Translations under genes and position numbers: made by a program
Shown here: one piece after another, positions 1 to 6,709 of the stretch
Numbering within the stretch: position 1 is the stretch's first letter
Layout of the letters: every line of letters begins with the position of its first letter
The notes under the pieces: generated by a model
The model's database searches: none
What the model saw: only the letters and a program-made list of their open reading frames with translations
Told to the model about the DNA's origin: nothing
DNA from: Paenibacillus sp. FSL R7-0204
GTDB taxonomy: Bacteria; Bacillota; Bacilli; Paenibacillales; Paenibacillaceae
Assembly: GCF_038002225.1 (NCBI RefSeq)
Contig: NZ_JBBOCA010000001.1
Span: forward strand, 4,588,001-4,652,000
Length of the DNA stretch: 64,000 bases
Direction of reading: 5' to 3'

Positions 1-1743
1 AAGCTCTTCCCCGCCCCATCTGGCGGCGACATCCCCCTGACGTATCGAGGTCTTCACGATGTCGCTGACCTGCTTCAGGATTTTGTCCCCCTTCTGATGT
101 CCATAGGTGTCGTTCACCATCTTGAACTGGTCAATGTCGACCACAATCAGGGTTCCGCAAAAATCACTCGACTGCCGCTGCTTAATCTCTTCATCCAGAT
201 AGTGACGGGCGAAGAGTCCGGTCAGCGTATCCCGGTTCGCCAGGCGGCGCACCTCGGCATGAAGCCTCGCATTTCCGACAGCCAGCCCGATATGACCGGC
301 CATCGCCTGCAGCAGCCTGTAGCTGTCATAGGAGAAGAAGTGGGCCTGCTTATGCGCCAGCATAATGGCTCCCCGCACCTCCCCGCCCACATTCAGCGGA
401 GTAGCGATCAGCGACTGTGAGCCGGTAGCATCCATCAGCGTCGAGGTCTGCCCCGCAGCATATTTGTAATCGGAGAGCAGCAGCGGCTCTCCCGTAGCGT
501 AAACCTTACTGCCGAGTCCCATATTGCCATCCAATATTTCACGCAGCAGCGGCAGATAATTGCAGGCTATTACCTCAAGCCCGCCGCGTTCTTCATTCAT
601 ATGGAGAATACAGCAATAATCCGCCTCGAACATAGCTAGCAGCTCTTCAAAAGCAAACTGGAAAATATCGCCGAGCCTGAGACTCTGATTCAGCCGCTGC
701 GTAAGCTCATTGCTCATGCGCAGCTCCCTGATCAGCTGATTGGAGCGTTCATACAGCTTCGCATTCTCGAAGGCTGTACCAGCGGTATCCGCGACCATGG
801 TCAGGAAGCTAAGATCCAGCTCATGGAAGGACGCCTTGTCCATAATCATATGAAACACACCGTATACCCCCTGCTTGCCGCCGAGCGGAAGCCCTACCTC
901 TACATTCCCGTTCTCTTCCCTCCCGGTATGAAGCGTAACCCGCCCATCCTTGAAGGCCCGTGCACAGACATCATTATCTGCCCATGTCAGCGGAAGCGGC
1001 TTGACCTGAGGATGCGTGCTGCGATGGTCCTGGGACATGAACAAATCAAGCCGCGCTCCCGGGTACATCGCAGCGATACTGTCAATGACTTCCGTCAGCA
1101 CGGCGTCTACATCGATGTTGTCATGCATACGCTGGACAATCTGAAAAAGCAGCGAACGGCGGCTGCCCTCACGCTCGGCATGCAGATGAATCCCCGCAAG
1201 ATCCGAGACAAACACATGCTCAAACCGGTGATAAAAGCAGGTCTGGAAATGCATCGACATGGCTTCAGCCGTATGCTTCCCTCCCGACTCATACTGCTCC
1301 GCAGGCATTCTGCAGCCAAGCACAGCAAATATTTCCCGGTGCCCGCGCGTAAATACCGGCAAAGCCAGAAGTGAATAGGCTTGTCCTTCCTCCAGAACCT
1401 CGGCAGCATACATCCCGCCTGTCTGCAGGCAGATTCCCGCCGCTTCTTCCCACTCTGCTCTCCAGCGCCCCTGCCGGAATTCAGAGCCGGGCTCAATCCA
1501 ATCACCTTCATAATTCAGCACACACCAGCTCCAGGTCTTCGCGAAGGAGGGGACTCCCTGTCCTTGCCATTCCCTGAAACTCTCGGCAATCAAGCTGGCG
1601 GCGTAGGGAAAATCGTGAGACACGATATCCGTCTCCTTCAGCCAGGCGGCGGGATCTTCATACTCTCCGCCGGATTGCCTCATGTCCTGTAACAGCATAC
1701 GGCCGTCCCGATCCCTATGGCCGTATGCCTCCTGCTCTGACAT
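1..1743 (-). CDS. GAF-domain diguanylate cyclase (GGDEF), C-terminus cut by window edge
   Basis: An open frame runs from an ATG at 1743 (preceded by AGGAGGT) to base 1 without a stop, so at least 581 residues are coded. I translated it by hand. Two GAF-like regions precede a GGDEF start typified by RRLANRDTLTGLFARHYLDE, then VDIDQFKMVNDTYGH, and the frame leaves the window just after WGGEEL, the GGDEF/GGEEF catalytic loop. The family condenses two GTP into cyclic di-GMP; the GAF regions would sense a small ligand. No membrane segment is evident, so it is probably cytosolic. It is divergent from rpsD. The last ~80 residues lie outside the window, so the inhibitory site and any extra domain cannot be judged. 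Confidence 0.9.
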   Translation of the reverse strand, partial: MSEQEAYGHRDRDGRMLLQDMRQSGGEYEDPAAWLKETDIVSHDFPYAASLIAESFREWQGQGVPSFAKTWSWCVLNYEGDWIEPGSEFRQGRWRAEWEEAAGICLQTGGMYAAEVLEEGQAYSLLALPVFTRGHREIFAVLGCRMPAEQYESGGKHTAEAMSMHFQTCFYHRFEHVFVSDLAGIHLHAEREGSRRSLLFQIVQRMHDNIDVDAVLTEVIDSIAAMYPGARLDLFMSQDHRSTHPQVKPLPLTWADNDVCARAFKDGRVTLHTGREENGNVEVGLPLGGKQGVYGVFHMIMDKASFHELDLSFLTMVADTAGTAFENAKLYERSNQLIRELRMSNELTQRLNQSLRLGDIFQFAFEELLAMFEADYCCILHMNEERGGLEVIACNYLPLLREILDGNMGLGSKVYATGEPLLLSDYKYAAGQTSTLMDATGSQSLIATPLNVGGEVRGAIMLAHKQAHFFSYDSYRLLQAMAGHIGLAVGNARLHAEVRRLANRDTLTGLFARHYLDEEIKQRQSSDFCGTLIVVDIDQFKMVNDTYGHQKGDKILKQVSDIVKTSIRQGDVAARWGGEEL

Positions 1744-1993
1744 AAAGAGGACCTCCTTTGCATCTTCAATCAGGCCAGACCGGAGTAGCCCCCAGATTTT
1801 ATAATAGAGACATTACCAATCCAGCGTAAATATAGTCAGGATATTTTGAAATCACAGTTTTCCGATAACATCCAATTAGTTATATTTTACTCCCTTTCTT
1901 GAGGTATTGCATTATATTTTCCGCAAAACCGGGTTTTTTTTTAGGACCAAAGAACTAACGACAAAGAAAGACAAAAACTCTTTCAAGTTGCGC

Positions 1994-2021
1994 TTGACTT
2001 TGCCTGTCATTTTCATATAAT
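1994..2021 (+). promoter_or_regulatory. rpsD promoter (TTGACT-N16-TATAAT)
   Basis: TTGACT at 1994-1999 and TATAAT at 2016-2021, 16 bp apart, resemble a housekeeping sigma-A promoter. It lies about 190 bp upstream of rpsD, leaving a long leader. Confidence 0.7.
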
Positions 2022-2028
2022 ATTTATT

Positions 2029-2216
2029 GTTGAACAAGACTGTAATAAGTCTTATTGGGCGTAACGTTGTGTCACCCTCTACGCATTTCGTTACTGCCAG
2101 GGCAGCGGCTGAACTTCCCTCGGCAGTGTGAAACCATTTAACGCTTTCACGGATACGAATTGCGGCGCAAATAGGCCCTACAATAAATTTTTTCATTAAA
2201 AGGAGTCTACTATAAT
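2029..2216 (+). ncRNA. rpsD 5' leader, probable S4 autoregulatory RNA
   Basis: Between the promoter and the rpsD start lie about 185 bases with several possible stems: AAGAC/GTCTT at 2036-2053, CTGCC/GGCAG around 2094-2126, and GTGAAA/TTTCAC around 2128-2150. In Bacillus, ribosomal protein S4 represses its own mRNA through a structured leader; by analogy this leader may do the same. The fold was judged by eye; covariance comparison with rpsD leaders was not possible. Confidence 0.5.
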
Positions 2217-2816
2217 ATGGCACGTTACACCGGACCTAAATTCAAACTCAGCCGCCGTCTGGGCATTTCCCTTAGCGGTACAGGCAAAGACCTGAAACGC
2301 CCTTTCCCACCAGGACAGCACGGCGCTAACCAACGCAGAAAAGTAAGTAACTACGGAATGCAGCTTTTGGAAAAACAAAAACTGCGCCACATGTACGGCC
2401 TGGGCGAAAAGCAGTTTAAAACTCTTTTCACTAAGGCACAAAAGCTCCAGGGTATTGCGGGCGAAAACTTCATGTTCCTGCTCGAAAGCCGCCTGGACAA
2501 CCTGGTTTACCGTCTTGGATTCGCTAACTCCCGTGCAGGCGCACGCCAGTTGGTATCCCACGGCCACGTAACCGTTAACGGCAAAAAAGTCGACATCGCT
2601 TCTTACCGTGTAAGCATTGGCGACGTTATCGGACTTCGCGAAAGAAGCCGCGCTATGACTTCGATCAAAGAAGCTCTCGACAACCGCTCCCACCTTCCAG
2701 GCTACCTGGAATATGCTGACGGATCATTCGAAGGTAAATTCCTTCGTCTGCCAGAACGTGCCGAGCTGTCCCAGGATATCGATGAGAAGCAAATCGTCGA
2801 ATTCTACAACCGTTAA
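2217..2816 (+). CDS. rpsD: 30S ribosomal protein S4
   Basis: The 199-residue product begins [19 protein letters not shown], the form typical of Bacillota S4, and ends [10 protein letters not shown], full length for the family. S4 binds 16S rRNA early in 30S assembly and in Bacillus also represses its own synthesis. The S4 RNA-binding domain spans about residues 90-155 ([15 protein letters not shown]...). The ATG follows AAAAGGAG. The gene stands alone with its own promoter and structured leader. Its last 19 bases (2798-2816) are repeated exactly at 6465-6483, marking the gene's 3' end as the attachment site of an integrated element; the reading frame itself is unaltered. Confidence 0.98.
   Translation: MARYTGPKFKLSRRLGISLSGTGKDLKRPFPPGQHGANQRRKVSNYGMQLLEKQKLRHMYGLGEKQFKTLFTKAQKLQGIAGENFMFLLESRLDNLVYRLGFANSRAGARQLVSHGHVTVNGKKVDIASYRVSIGDVIGLRERSRAMTSIKEALDNRSHLPGYLEYADGSFEGKFLRLPERAELSQDIDEKQIVEFYNR
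2798..2816 (+). repeat. Left attachment-site copy (attL core), inside rpsD
   Basis: The 19 bases from CGAATTC to CCGTTAA, ending in the rpsD stop codon, are identical to 6465-6483; flanking bases differ on both sides, so the repeat length is exactly 19. Confidence 0.8.
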
Positions 2817-2845
2817 TAGCGGTTGATCGCAAACAAGTCTTTATT

Positions 2846-2887
2846 AAACCCCGAAAGCCCTATAACACTGGGCTTCCGGGGTTTTTT
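2846..2887 (+). terminator. Rho-independent terminator after rpsD
   Basis: AACCCCGAAAGCCC pairs with GGGCTTCCGGGGTT across a short loop, followed by a T-run. It lies inside the integrated element, so it serves rpsD in place of the native terminator now at 6509-6543. Confidence 0.85.
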
Positions 2888-2990
2888 CGTTCAGAGACAT
2901 ACGGCAGGATAATGCAATAAAATGCACCGAAGTGGGGCTAATCATTATGTGGGTAGACGCTAATAACGTGTATATTAGATCATGAAAAGA

Positions 2991-3023
2991 GCCGCATGGA
3001 GGATTTCCATACGGCTTTTTTTA
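2991..3023 (+). terminator. Terminator hairpin, usable on both strands
   Basis: GCCGCATGGA pairs with TCCATACGGC and is followed by seven T on the plus strand and TCTTTT on the minus strand. On the minus strand it would end the 3036-3326 frame. Confidence 0.7.
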
Positions 3024-3035
3024 TAATTCATCCTT

Positions 3036-3326
3036 CTAATTCGATAAATTCTGCATGTTCTGGATCATACATCGCCCATTCAATTCAAGCACTCTAAATA
3101 ATCGATCTATGCCACTGACAATCCGGTTCTCGATCCGCAGCAGGCCGCAGAGGTAGCACAAAGGCACTCCATCAGTATCCCTTATGCTATTGCCTTGTAC
3201 CAATATGCAGGTATCGTCCGCTGCGAAGAGGCTGAGGAGTCGCACGGTAGGCCGGTGCTGATAATCAAGCACAAGCCGTACGACATGCTGAGGTTCTGAG
3301 GTCAGGCAAATTTGCCTGAACAGCAA
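3036..3326 (-). CDS. Hypothetical protein, doubtful
   Basis: A 96-codon frame starting with TTG and ending just before a terminator. I recognise no family. It contains a CYLCG motif near residue 57 and otherwise mixed hydrophobic sequence, without signal peptide. No convincing ribosome binding site precedes it; it begins immediately after a hairpin (AAGAGCCG/CGGCTCTT, 3327-3360) that would end the upstream gene. It may be a remnant or a chance frame in decayed phage DNA. Confidence 0.3.
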   Translation of the reverse strand: MLFRQICLTSEPQHVVRLVLDYQHRPTVRLLSLFAADDTCILVQGNSIRDTDGVPLCYLCGLLRIENRIVSGIDRLFRVLELNGRCMIQNMQNLSN

Positions 3327-3340
3327 AAGAGCCGTCCAGG

Positions 3341-3543
3341 TTATCCCTGCGGCGGCTCTTCCTTATCTCGCTTCATCTTCTCTTCTATGGCTGTAATGAT
3401 GTAATCGTTCAAACTCATACCGGCAGCCTTAGCTGCTTCCTCATAAACACTGCTTTTTGACCTTTTGGAACAAATGGATAGAGCCGATCATAATTCGCTG
3501 AATTGTATTTATTCTTTGCTCGGGTTGAAGCAGCGCTAGTCCT
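3341..3543 (-). pseudogene. Arc-like (ribbon-helix-helix) phage gene, frameshifted
   Basis: Two minus-strand frames together read AKNKYNSANYDRLYPFVPKG followed, after a one-base frame change near 3450, by VYEEAAKAAGMSLNDYIITA and IEEKMKRDKEEPPQG. This pattern (PKGQK...GMSLNDYI..AI.EKM) is typical of small Arc-type DNA-binding proteins common in Bacillota prophages. No start codon is found in the first frame near the expected N-terminus. It is therefore a broken copy. The terminator-like stem overlapping its stop suggests it was once the last gene of a transcript. Confidence 0.65.
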
Positions 3544-3642
3544 TCTAAGGAAAGCCACAAAGGAGACAAACAAAAAAGGAACCACAAAACGCAGCCACCG
3601 CGGCAAACGTAAATAGGTGTACAGCTTTGTACTAACACATCG

Positions 3643-3893
3643 CTATTTACCGTAGCGTAAACAGCCGGATTTAACGATCGGAATCATACTTACAGCTTTT
3701 GCAATAGTTTTAAATGCCCCGCCCGCCGTATTAGCAAACCCCGTATTGGCGTCTTTGCCGTCTGTACGGACATAGTAGGTGATATCCGCTGATGTGGCTG
3801 TAACCACGGGCGTATTGACTCTCGTCCCGTTGCCGATTACCAGTTCCCTGGTATTCGTGATATAGCCCGGTTCTCCAACATCCAATGGACCAT
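3643..3893 (-). pseudogene. Phage tail protein fragment (hyaluronate-lyase-N-terminal-like), internal part, inverted
   Basis: On the minus strand the frame reads VGEPGYITNTRELVIGNGT, then TYYVRTDGKDANTGFANTAG and GGAFKTIAKAVSMIP. This is the stretch that normally follows the MANKIQFKRGTKAQLP start of a phage tail/hyaluronate-lyase-like protein. Here the start codons lie on the opposite strand (4021-4071), so one gene has been split head-to-head by an inversion with a breakpoint near 3890. No start codon or ribosome binding site of its own is convincing, and the C-terminal part is missing. Confidence 0.65.
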
Positions 3894-4092
3894 AGGCACA
3901 CAAGCCCAGGCGGAAGCTGGCACCGATAACACTACAGATATGTCGCCTTTGCGAGTGGCGCAGGCGATTACAGCGCGGACGGCAGTCATTGACGGCGGTA
4001 CATTTTAAGGAGGGATAGGCGTGGCGAATAAGATACAGTTTAAACGCGGCACCAAGGCTCAACTTACCTTAAAGATACTGAAAAAACCCTGA
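3892..4092 (+). pseudogene. Phage tail-fibre 3' end plus first codons of the next tail gene
   Basis: Plus strand, 3892-4008 reads IGTQAQAEAGTDNTTDMSPL then RVAQAITARTAVIDGGTF and stop; the TQAEAEAGTDNT..MTPLR motif is characteristic of phage tail fibres. An AGGAGG follows at once, then GTG at 4021 coding VANKIQFKRGTKAQLTLK before the frame degenerates and stops at 4092. The GTG start is the true beginning of the gene whose interior is on the other strand (3643-3893). Both pieces are remnants. Confidence 0.65.
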
Positions 4093-4248
4093 TCTCTAAG
4101 ACTATACAATTGATTTTATAAAGGGAGTTTGGAGCTTCACAACATACGGCCAAATTTTCATTGATTGCTGCATATCTCCAACAACTGATAACTGACTAAC
4201 TTAATTAATGAGCTTGGAGGCACAGGTTCTTCATTAATTTTTGAGATA

Positions 4249-4276
4249 CAAAAAGCCCCGCCAGTTTGGCGAGACT
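4249..4276 (-). terminator. Terminator of the YqaE-like gene
   Basis: On the minus strand CGCCA-AAC-TGGCG with flanking GC pairs is followed by CTTTTTG, 20 bases past the stop of the 4298-4495 gene. Confidence 0.7.
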
Positions 4277-4297
4277 CCGTAAATGGATAAGTTATTT

Positions 4298-4495
4298 TTA
4301 AATCCTTCCGCGCTCAATAGCTCTAATCAGTTCCTTATTCCGTTGATCCGCTTTATAACTGTTAACAATAAATAAAGCATGAATCACTCCTGGTACATAG
4401 CCAGCAATGCATAAAATAATATTCAGTATGAACGATCCGGGTTTTTTGCAGAAAAGAACAGCAAGTGGCGGAATAAAGCAGAGAAAGTAAAGCAT
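4298..4495 (-). CDS. YqaE/Pmp3 family small membrane protein
   Basis: The 65-residue product begins MLYFLCFIPPLAVLFCKKPG and contains LNIILCIAGYVPGVIHALFI, the two-helix pattern of the UPF0057/Pmp3/YqaE family. Family members are tiny membrane proteins linked in yeast and plants to salt and membrane-potential stress; the bacterial role is not settled. The charged tail NSYKADQRNKELIRAIERGRI follows the second helix. ATG is preceded by GGGGGTTCGTT. The gene is intact, has its own terminator and lies inside the rpsD-integrated element, so it is probably cargo. Confidence 0.85.
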   Translation of the reverse strand: MLYFLCFIPPLAVLFCKKPGSFILNIILCIAGYVPGVIHALFIVNSYKADQRNKELIRAIERGRI

Positions 4496-4603
4496 AACGA
4501 ACCCCCAATTAAAATAAATGTTAGGTATATAGTACCATATTTGAGAGTTAAACAGTTTTTATTTTTGTAATGCTGCTATCTGGGCATCCAGGTCGCTAAT
4601 TTC

Positions 4604-4771
4604 ATTTTTGGATTTACCGCCCCAACCTTGAGCTGCAGCAGGTCAGAGACGTGCAGCCCGCTATGAATGCCCATGCTGAAGAAGATGTAATTCCGTAAGC
4701 TGGTCACCTTCAGGTAGTTCTGAATTTGGACAATGATCTCCATGCCCCGGATCGGCTGGACTCGTTCATAT
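4604..4771 (-). pseudogene. Tyrosine recombinase fragment
   Basis: A minus-strand frame reads ERVQPIRGMEIIVQIQNYLK then VTSLRNYIFFSMGIHSGLHV and SDLLQLKVGAV. This matches the start of the catalytic region of phage integrases (normally INSGLRVSDLLQLKVGDV); the catalytic Arg of GLR is changed to His in this copy. An ATG with upstream GAGGTGATG exists in a neighbouring frame, implying a one-base frameshift just after the start. The rest of the gene is missing: another sequence ending DLDAQIAALQK follows in a different frame. It is clearly dead. Confidence 0.6.
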
Positions 4772-4798
4772 CATCACCTCATTAATTCATTTTGGCAA

Positions 4799-4833
4799 AC
4801 AAAAAGAGCCGCTTTTCAGCGACCCTGCTCTGA
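4799..4833 (-). terminator. Terminator of the 95-aa gene
   Basis: GAGC...CGCT-GAAA-AGCG.CTC followed by TTTTTG on the minus strand, directly past the stop at 4847. Confidence 0.7.
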
Positions 4834-4846
4834 TCATTATCTTATA

Positions 4847-5134
4847 CTATCTACAGATAGAACCTCTTGGTCCTATCTGAGAAATATTCGCAGCGTTGTT
4901 GCTAATCATTACAAAGCCACCGTTATAAATTAAGTATGTGAAATCTCCGTAAGTGGAATTCTGAGGATCTACTTCTGGAGATACATAAATAATAAATGCA
5001 TTACATACCCTTTGTCCGCTAATCATTGTAAAGTCGACCGCTTGGTAAATATATGAAGATACTTGATTTGGATTCATGAAGTGCGGCGGCACTCTCCTTC
5101 CATTTTGTTGACTTTGAAGTCCATAACTTTGCAT
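4847..5134 (-). CDS. Hypothetical protein, 95 aa
   Basis: The product starts MQSYGLQSQQNGRRVPPHFM and ends NAANISQIGPRGSICR. I do not recognise a family. It lacks a signal peptide; the middle (SSYIYQAVDFTMISGQRVCN) is mildly hydrophobic and beta-rich in appearance. The ATG follows GGGAGAG at a normal distance, and a terminator follows the stop, so it looks like a functioning single-gene unit. It lies inside the rpsD-integrated element and is AT-rich compared with flanking chromosomal genes, consistent with transfer. Function unknown. Confidence 0.6.
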   Translation of the reverse strand: MQSYGLQSQQNGRRVPPHFMNPNQVSSYIYQAVDFTMISGQRVCNAFIIYVSPEVDPQNSTYGDFTYLIYNGGFVMISNNAANISQIGPRGSICR

Positions 5135-5301
5135 ACTATTTTCTCTCCCTTGGAAATATTTTGCTTTCGAGATATACTATGCAATGACCTTTCTAGGTGT
5201 TAACCCTAATTATGAAAAATTACTGCTTTTCAGTCCCCCATCGTTTGATGCTTCCTGTTTTAATTGAAAACGGTATGCCGCCTCGTTAAATTACTACGCT
5301 A

Positions 5302-5496
5302 TCAATATATCACGAAAGAAAGGTCACCTTTCTGCCGCTTGAGCAGCTCCGATATATTCACATGGCTTAACGCCTCAAAAACAAACAGCAGTTTGAAAAT
5401 GGCTTTGTTCCGGCGCTTTGTATAAGTGTCCTTGCTGATCGGATAATCATGCTTCTGTAGGTACACGACAAAATCAGGAACATAGGCTGATTTCAT
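5302..5496 (-). CDS. Phage-type hypothetical protein, 64 aa
   Basis: Starts MKSAYVPDFVVYLQKHDYPI and contains KRRNKAIFKLLFVFEALSHV. It has the look of a small protein encoded near phage integrases, but I cannot name a family. It follows the 61-aa gene with 10 bases between them, so the two were probably cotranscribed. A GAAAGG lies very close to the ATG. No signal peptide or clear domain is visible. Confidence 0.5.
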   Translation of the reverse strand: MKSAYVPDFVVYLQKHDYPISKDTYTKRRNKAIFKLLFVFEALSHVNISELLKRQKGDLSFVIY

Positions 5497-5506
5497 ATAC
5501 CTTTCT

Positions 5507-5692
5507 TCAATTAATCAGCCGTTCCGGCTCATCTAGCCGGTTCACCGCTTCCCGGATGTTCCGGGCGAAAGCGTCCTGATCTTCAATGCCGGTGATAAAG
5601 TTACGTGTGTGGTAACGCTCGAACAAATTCTCTATTCTCCACAGCGCTCTTCTTATGTCCAGGTCTTTAACTTTGATGTCGTCAGTATTCAA
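5507..5692 (-). CDS. Phage-type hypothetical protein, 61 aa, TTG start
   Basis: I place the start at TTG 5692 because GGGGAGGT sits 7 bases upstream; a longer open frame continues into the antisense of the integrase gene and is unlikely to be coding. The product, MNTDDIKVKDLDIRRALWRI followed by ENLFERYHTRNFITGIEDQD, is charged and probably helical. I recall similar proteins only as phage hypotheticals. It precedes the 64-aa gene. The divergently oriented broken integrase begins about 40 bases away, and its missing 5' end suggests a rearrangement here. Confidence 0.5.
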   Translation of the reverse strand: MNTDDIKVKDLDIRRALWRIENLFERYHTRNFITGIEDQDAFARNIREAVNRLDEPERLIN

Positions 5693-5732
5693 TCTACGAC
5701 CTCCCCGCTGCCAGTTGGTCAAATACCTTTGT

Positions 5733-6416
5733 TTCAGCAAAATTAATCTTGAGGTCAACGACGACCTGGACAATGTGTTAACAGCGCAGGAATTGAATGT
5801 GTTTCTTAAGTCAGCTGAGCAAGAAAACATTACCAACTACACCATGCTGATGCTTCTTGCTTATTCAGGAATCCGCAAGGGGGAGGCGATGGCGCTCAGA
5901 TGGAAAAACATCAATTTTGAGCAATCAACTTTGACTATCGAAGCCACGCGAGATATACATGGATATCGTACGCCAAAGACTAGACGCAGTTTCCGTACCG
6001 TTCCAATTGATGCGCTTCTAATCAAGCAACTGGCCGCTTATCAAAAATGGTGTGTAGAAACCAAGTTCGCTTATGGGATGAAGCTCGACAAGATGAATGA
6101 TTTTATCTTTATTTCGTTCCAGGACGGACAACCTGTAGCTGGCAACATAACGTTCTATTCTTTCAAGCGGGTATTTGACAGACTGAAGAAGCAGGGCGTA
6201 GATATCAAACCTATATCCGCTCACGGACTTCGACACACGCATGCAACGTTGTTAATTAATCAGGGTATTCCAGTGCAAACGATCGCCGACCGCTTAGGCA
6301 ATACACCCGATATGATTCTTAATATCTATTCTCATTCCTTCAAGGAGTTTGAGATGAAGGCAGTCTCCGCTTTCAGCGAAAGTCTTACGAGTGGGGCTAA
6401 TGTTGGGGCTAACTAG
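5733..6416 (+). pseudogene. Tyrosine recombinase (integrase), catalytic domain only
   Basis: From about 5733 the frame codes a phage integrase catalytic domain: DDLDNVLTAQELNVFLKSAE, LAYSGIRKGEAMALRWKNIN (catalytic Arg), TPKTRRSFRTVPI (Lys), HGLRHTHATLLINQGIPVQ (His-x-x-Arg) and ILNIYSHSF (Tyr nucleophile). All catalytic residues except the usual second His (RLGNTPD) are visible. The N-terminal arm-binding and core-binding domains, about 150 residues, are absent; upstream codons are merely antisense to the 61-aa gene. The gene ends about 50 bp left of the right attachment repeat, as expected for the element's integrase. The 5' loss probably fixed the element in place. Confidence 0.75.
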
Positions 6417-6464
6417 AAATCAAAAACCGCTAGACCGCTATACTGCTGGGGTTTTAGACTTGAG

Positions 6465-6483
6465 CGAATTCTACAACCGTTAA
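6465..6483 (+). repeat. Right attachment-site copy (attR core)
   Basis: Exact 19-base copy of the rpsD 3' end (2798-2816), including the stop codon, standing without an upstream rpsD frame. Confidence 0.8.
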
Positions 6484-6508
6484 GATTCGCTTACAGTGGA
6501 ATCTGATC

Positions 6509-6543
6509 AAAGCTCCCGGATTTCTATCCGGGAGCTTTTTTTA
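6509..6543 (+). terminator. Rho-independent terminator, probably the original rpsD terminator
   Basis: AAGCTCCCGGA pairs with TCCGGGAGCTT over a TTCTA loop and is followed by a T-run. It lies 26 bases after the right attachment repeat, where the native rpsD terminator would be before insertion. Confidence 0.85.
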
Positions 6544-6672
6544 ATGATAAGAATTTATATGTTTTGGGGCCCCCGCAAAGTATCTGAGTCATCATCCAAG
6601 CTGAAGTCCCTACTTTGAGGGGTTATTATAAAAATCCTCTCCGGCAGAAGCGCATTCAAAATCGCCAAATTG

Positions 6673-6681
6673 TGCTATAAT
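6673..6681 (+). promoter_or_regulatory. Extended -10 promoter of the PBP1A gene (TGCTATAAT)
   Basis: TGC directly followed by a perfect TATAAT (6676-6681), about 28 bases before the ATG; the -35 region is poor (CATTCA), as is usual for extended -10 promoters. Confidence 0.55.
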
Positions 6682-6709
6682 AGTTCCGTTAAAAGGAGGA
6701 TTATCGTCG

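Larger units (their letters stand above)
2798..6483. mobile_element. Decayed integrated element (prophage/integrative island) at the 3' end of rpsD
   Basis: A 19-bp exact direct repeat covering the last codons and stop of rpsD bounds this 3.7-kb block. A broken tyrosine recombinase gene ends about 50 bp before the right copy. Inside are phage-type fragments (tail-protein pieces, an Arc-like gene, a second integrase piece), mostly frameshifted or cut, with a few intact small genes (YqaE-like, 95-aa, 64-aa and 61-aa proteins). What lies right of the second repeat (6484 on) carries a strong terminator and would be the native sequence downstream of rpsD. Integration and decay are inferred; the repeats and fragments are seen directly. 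Confidence 0.8.
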
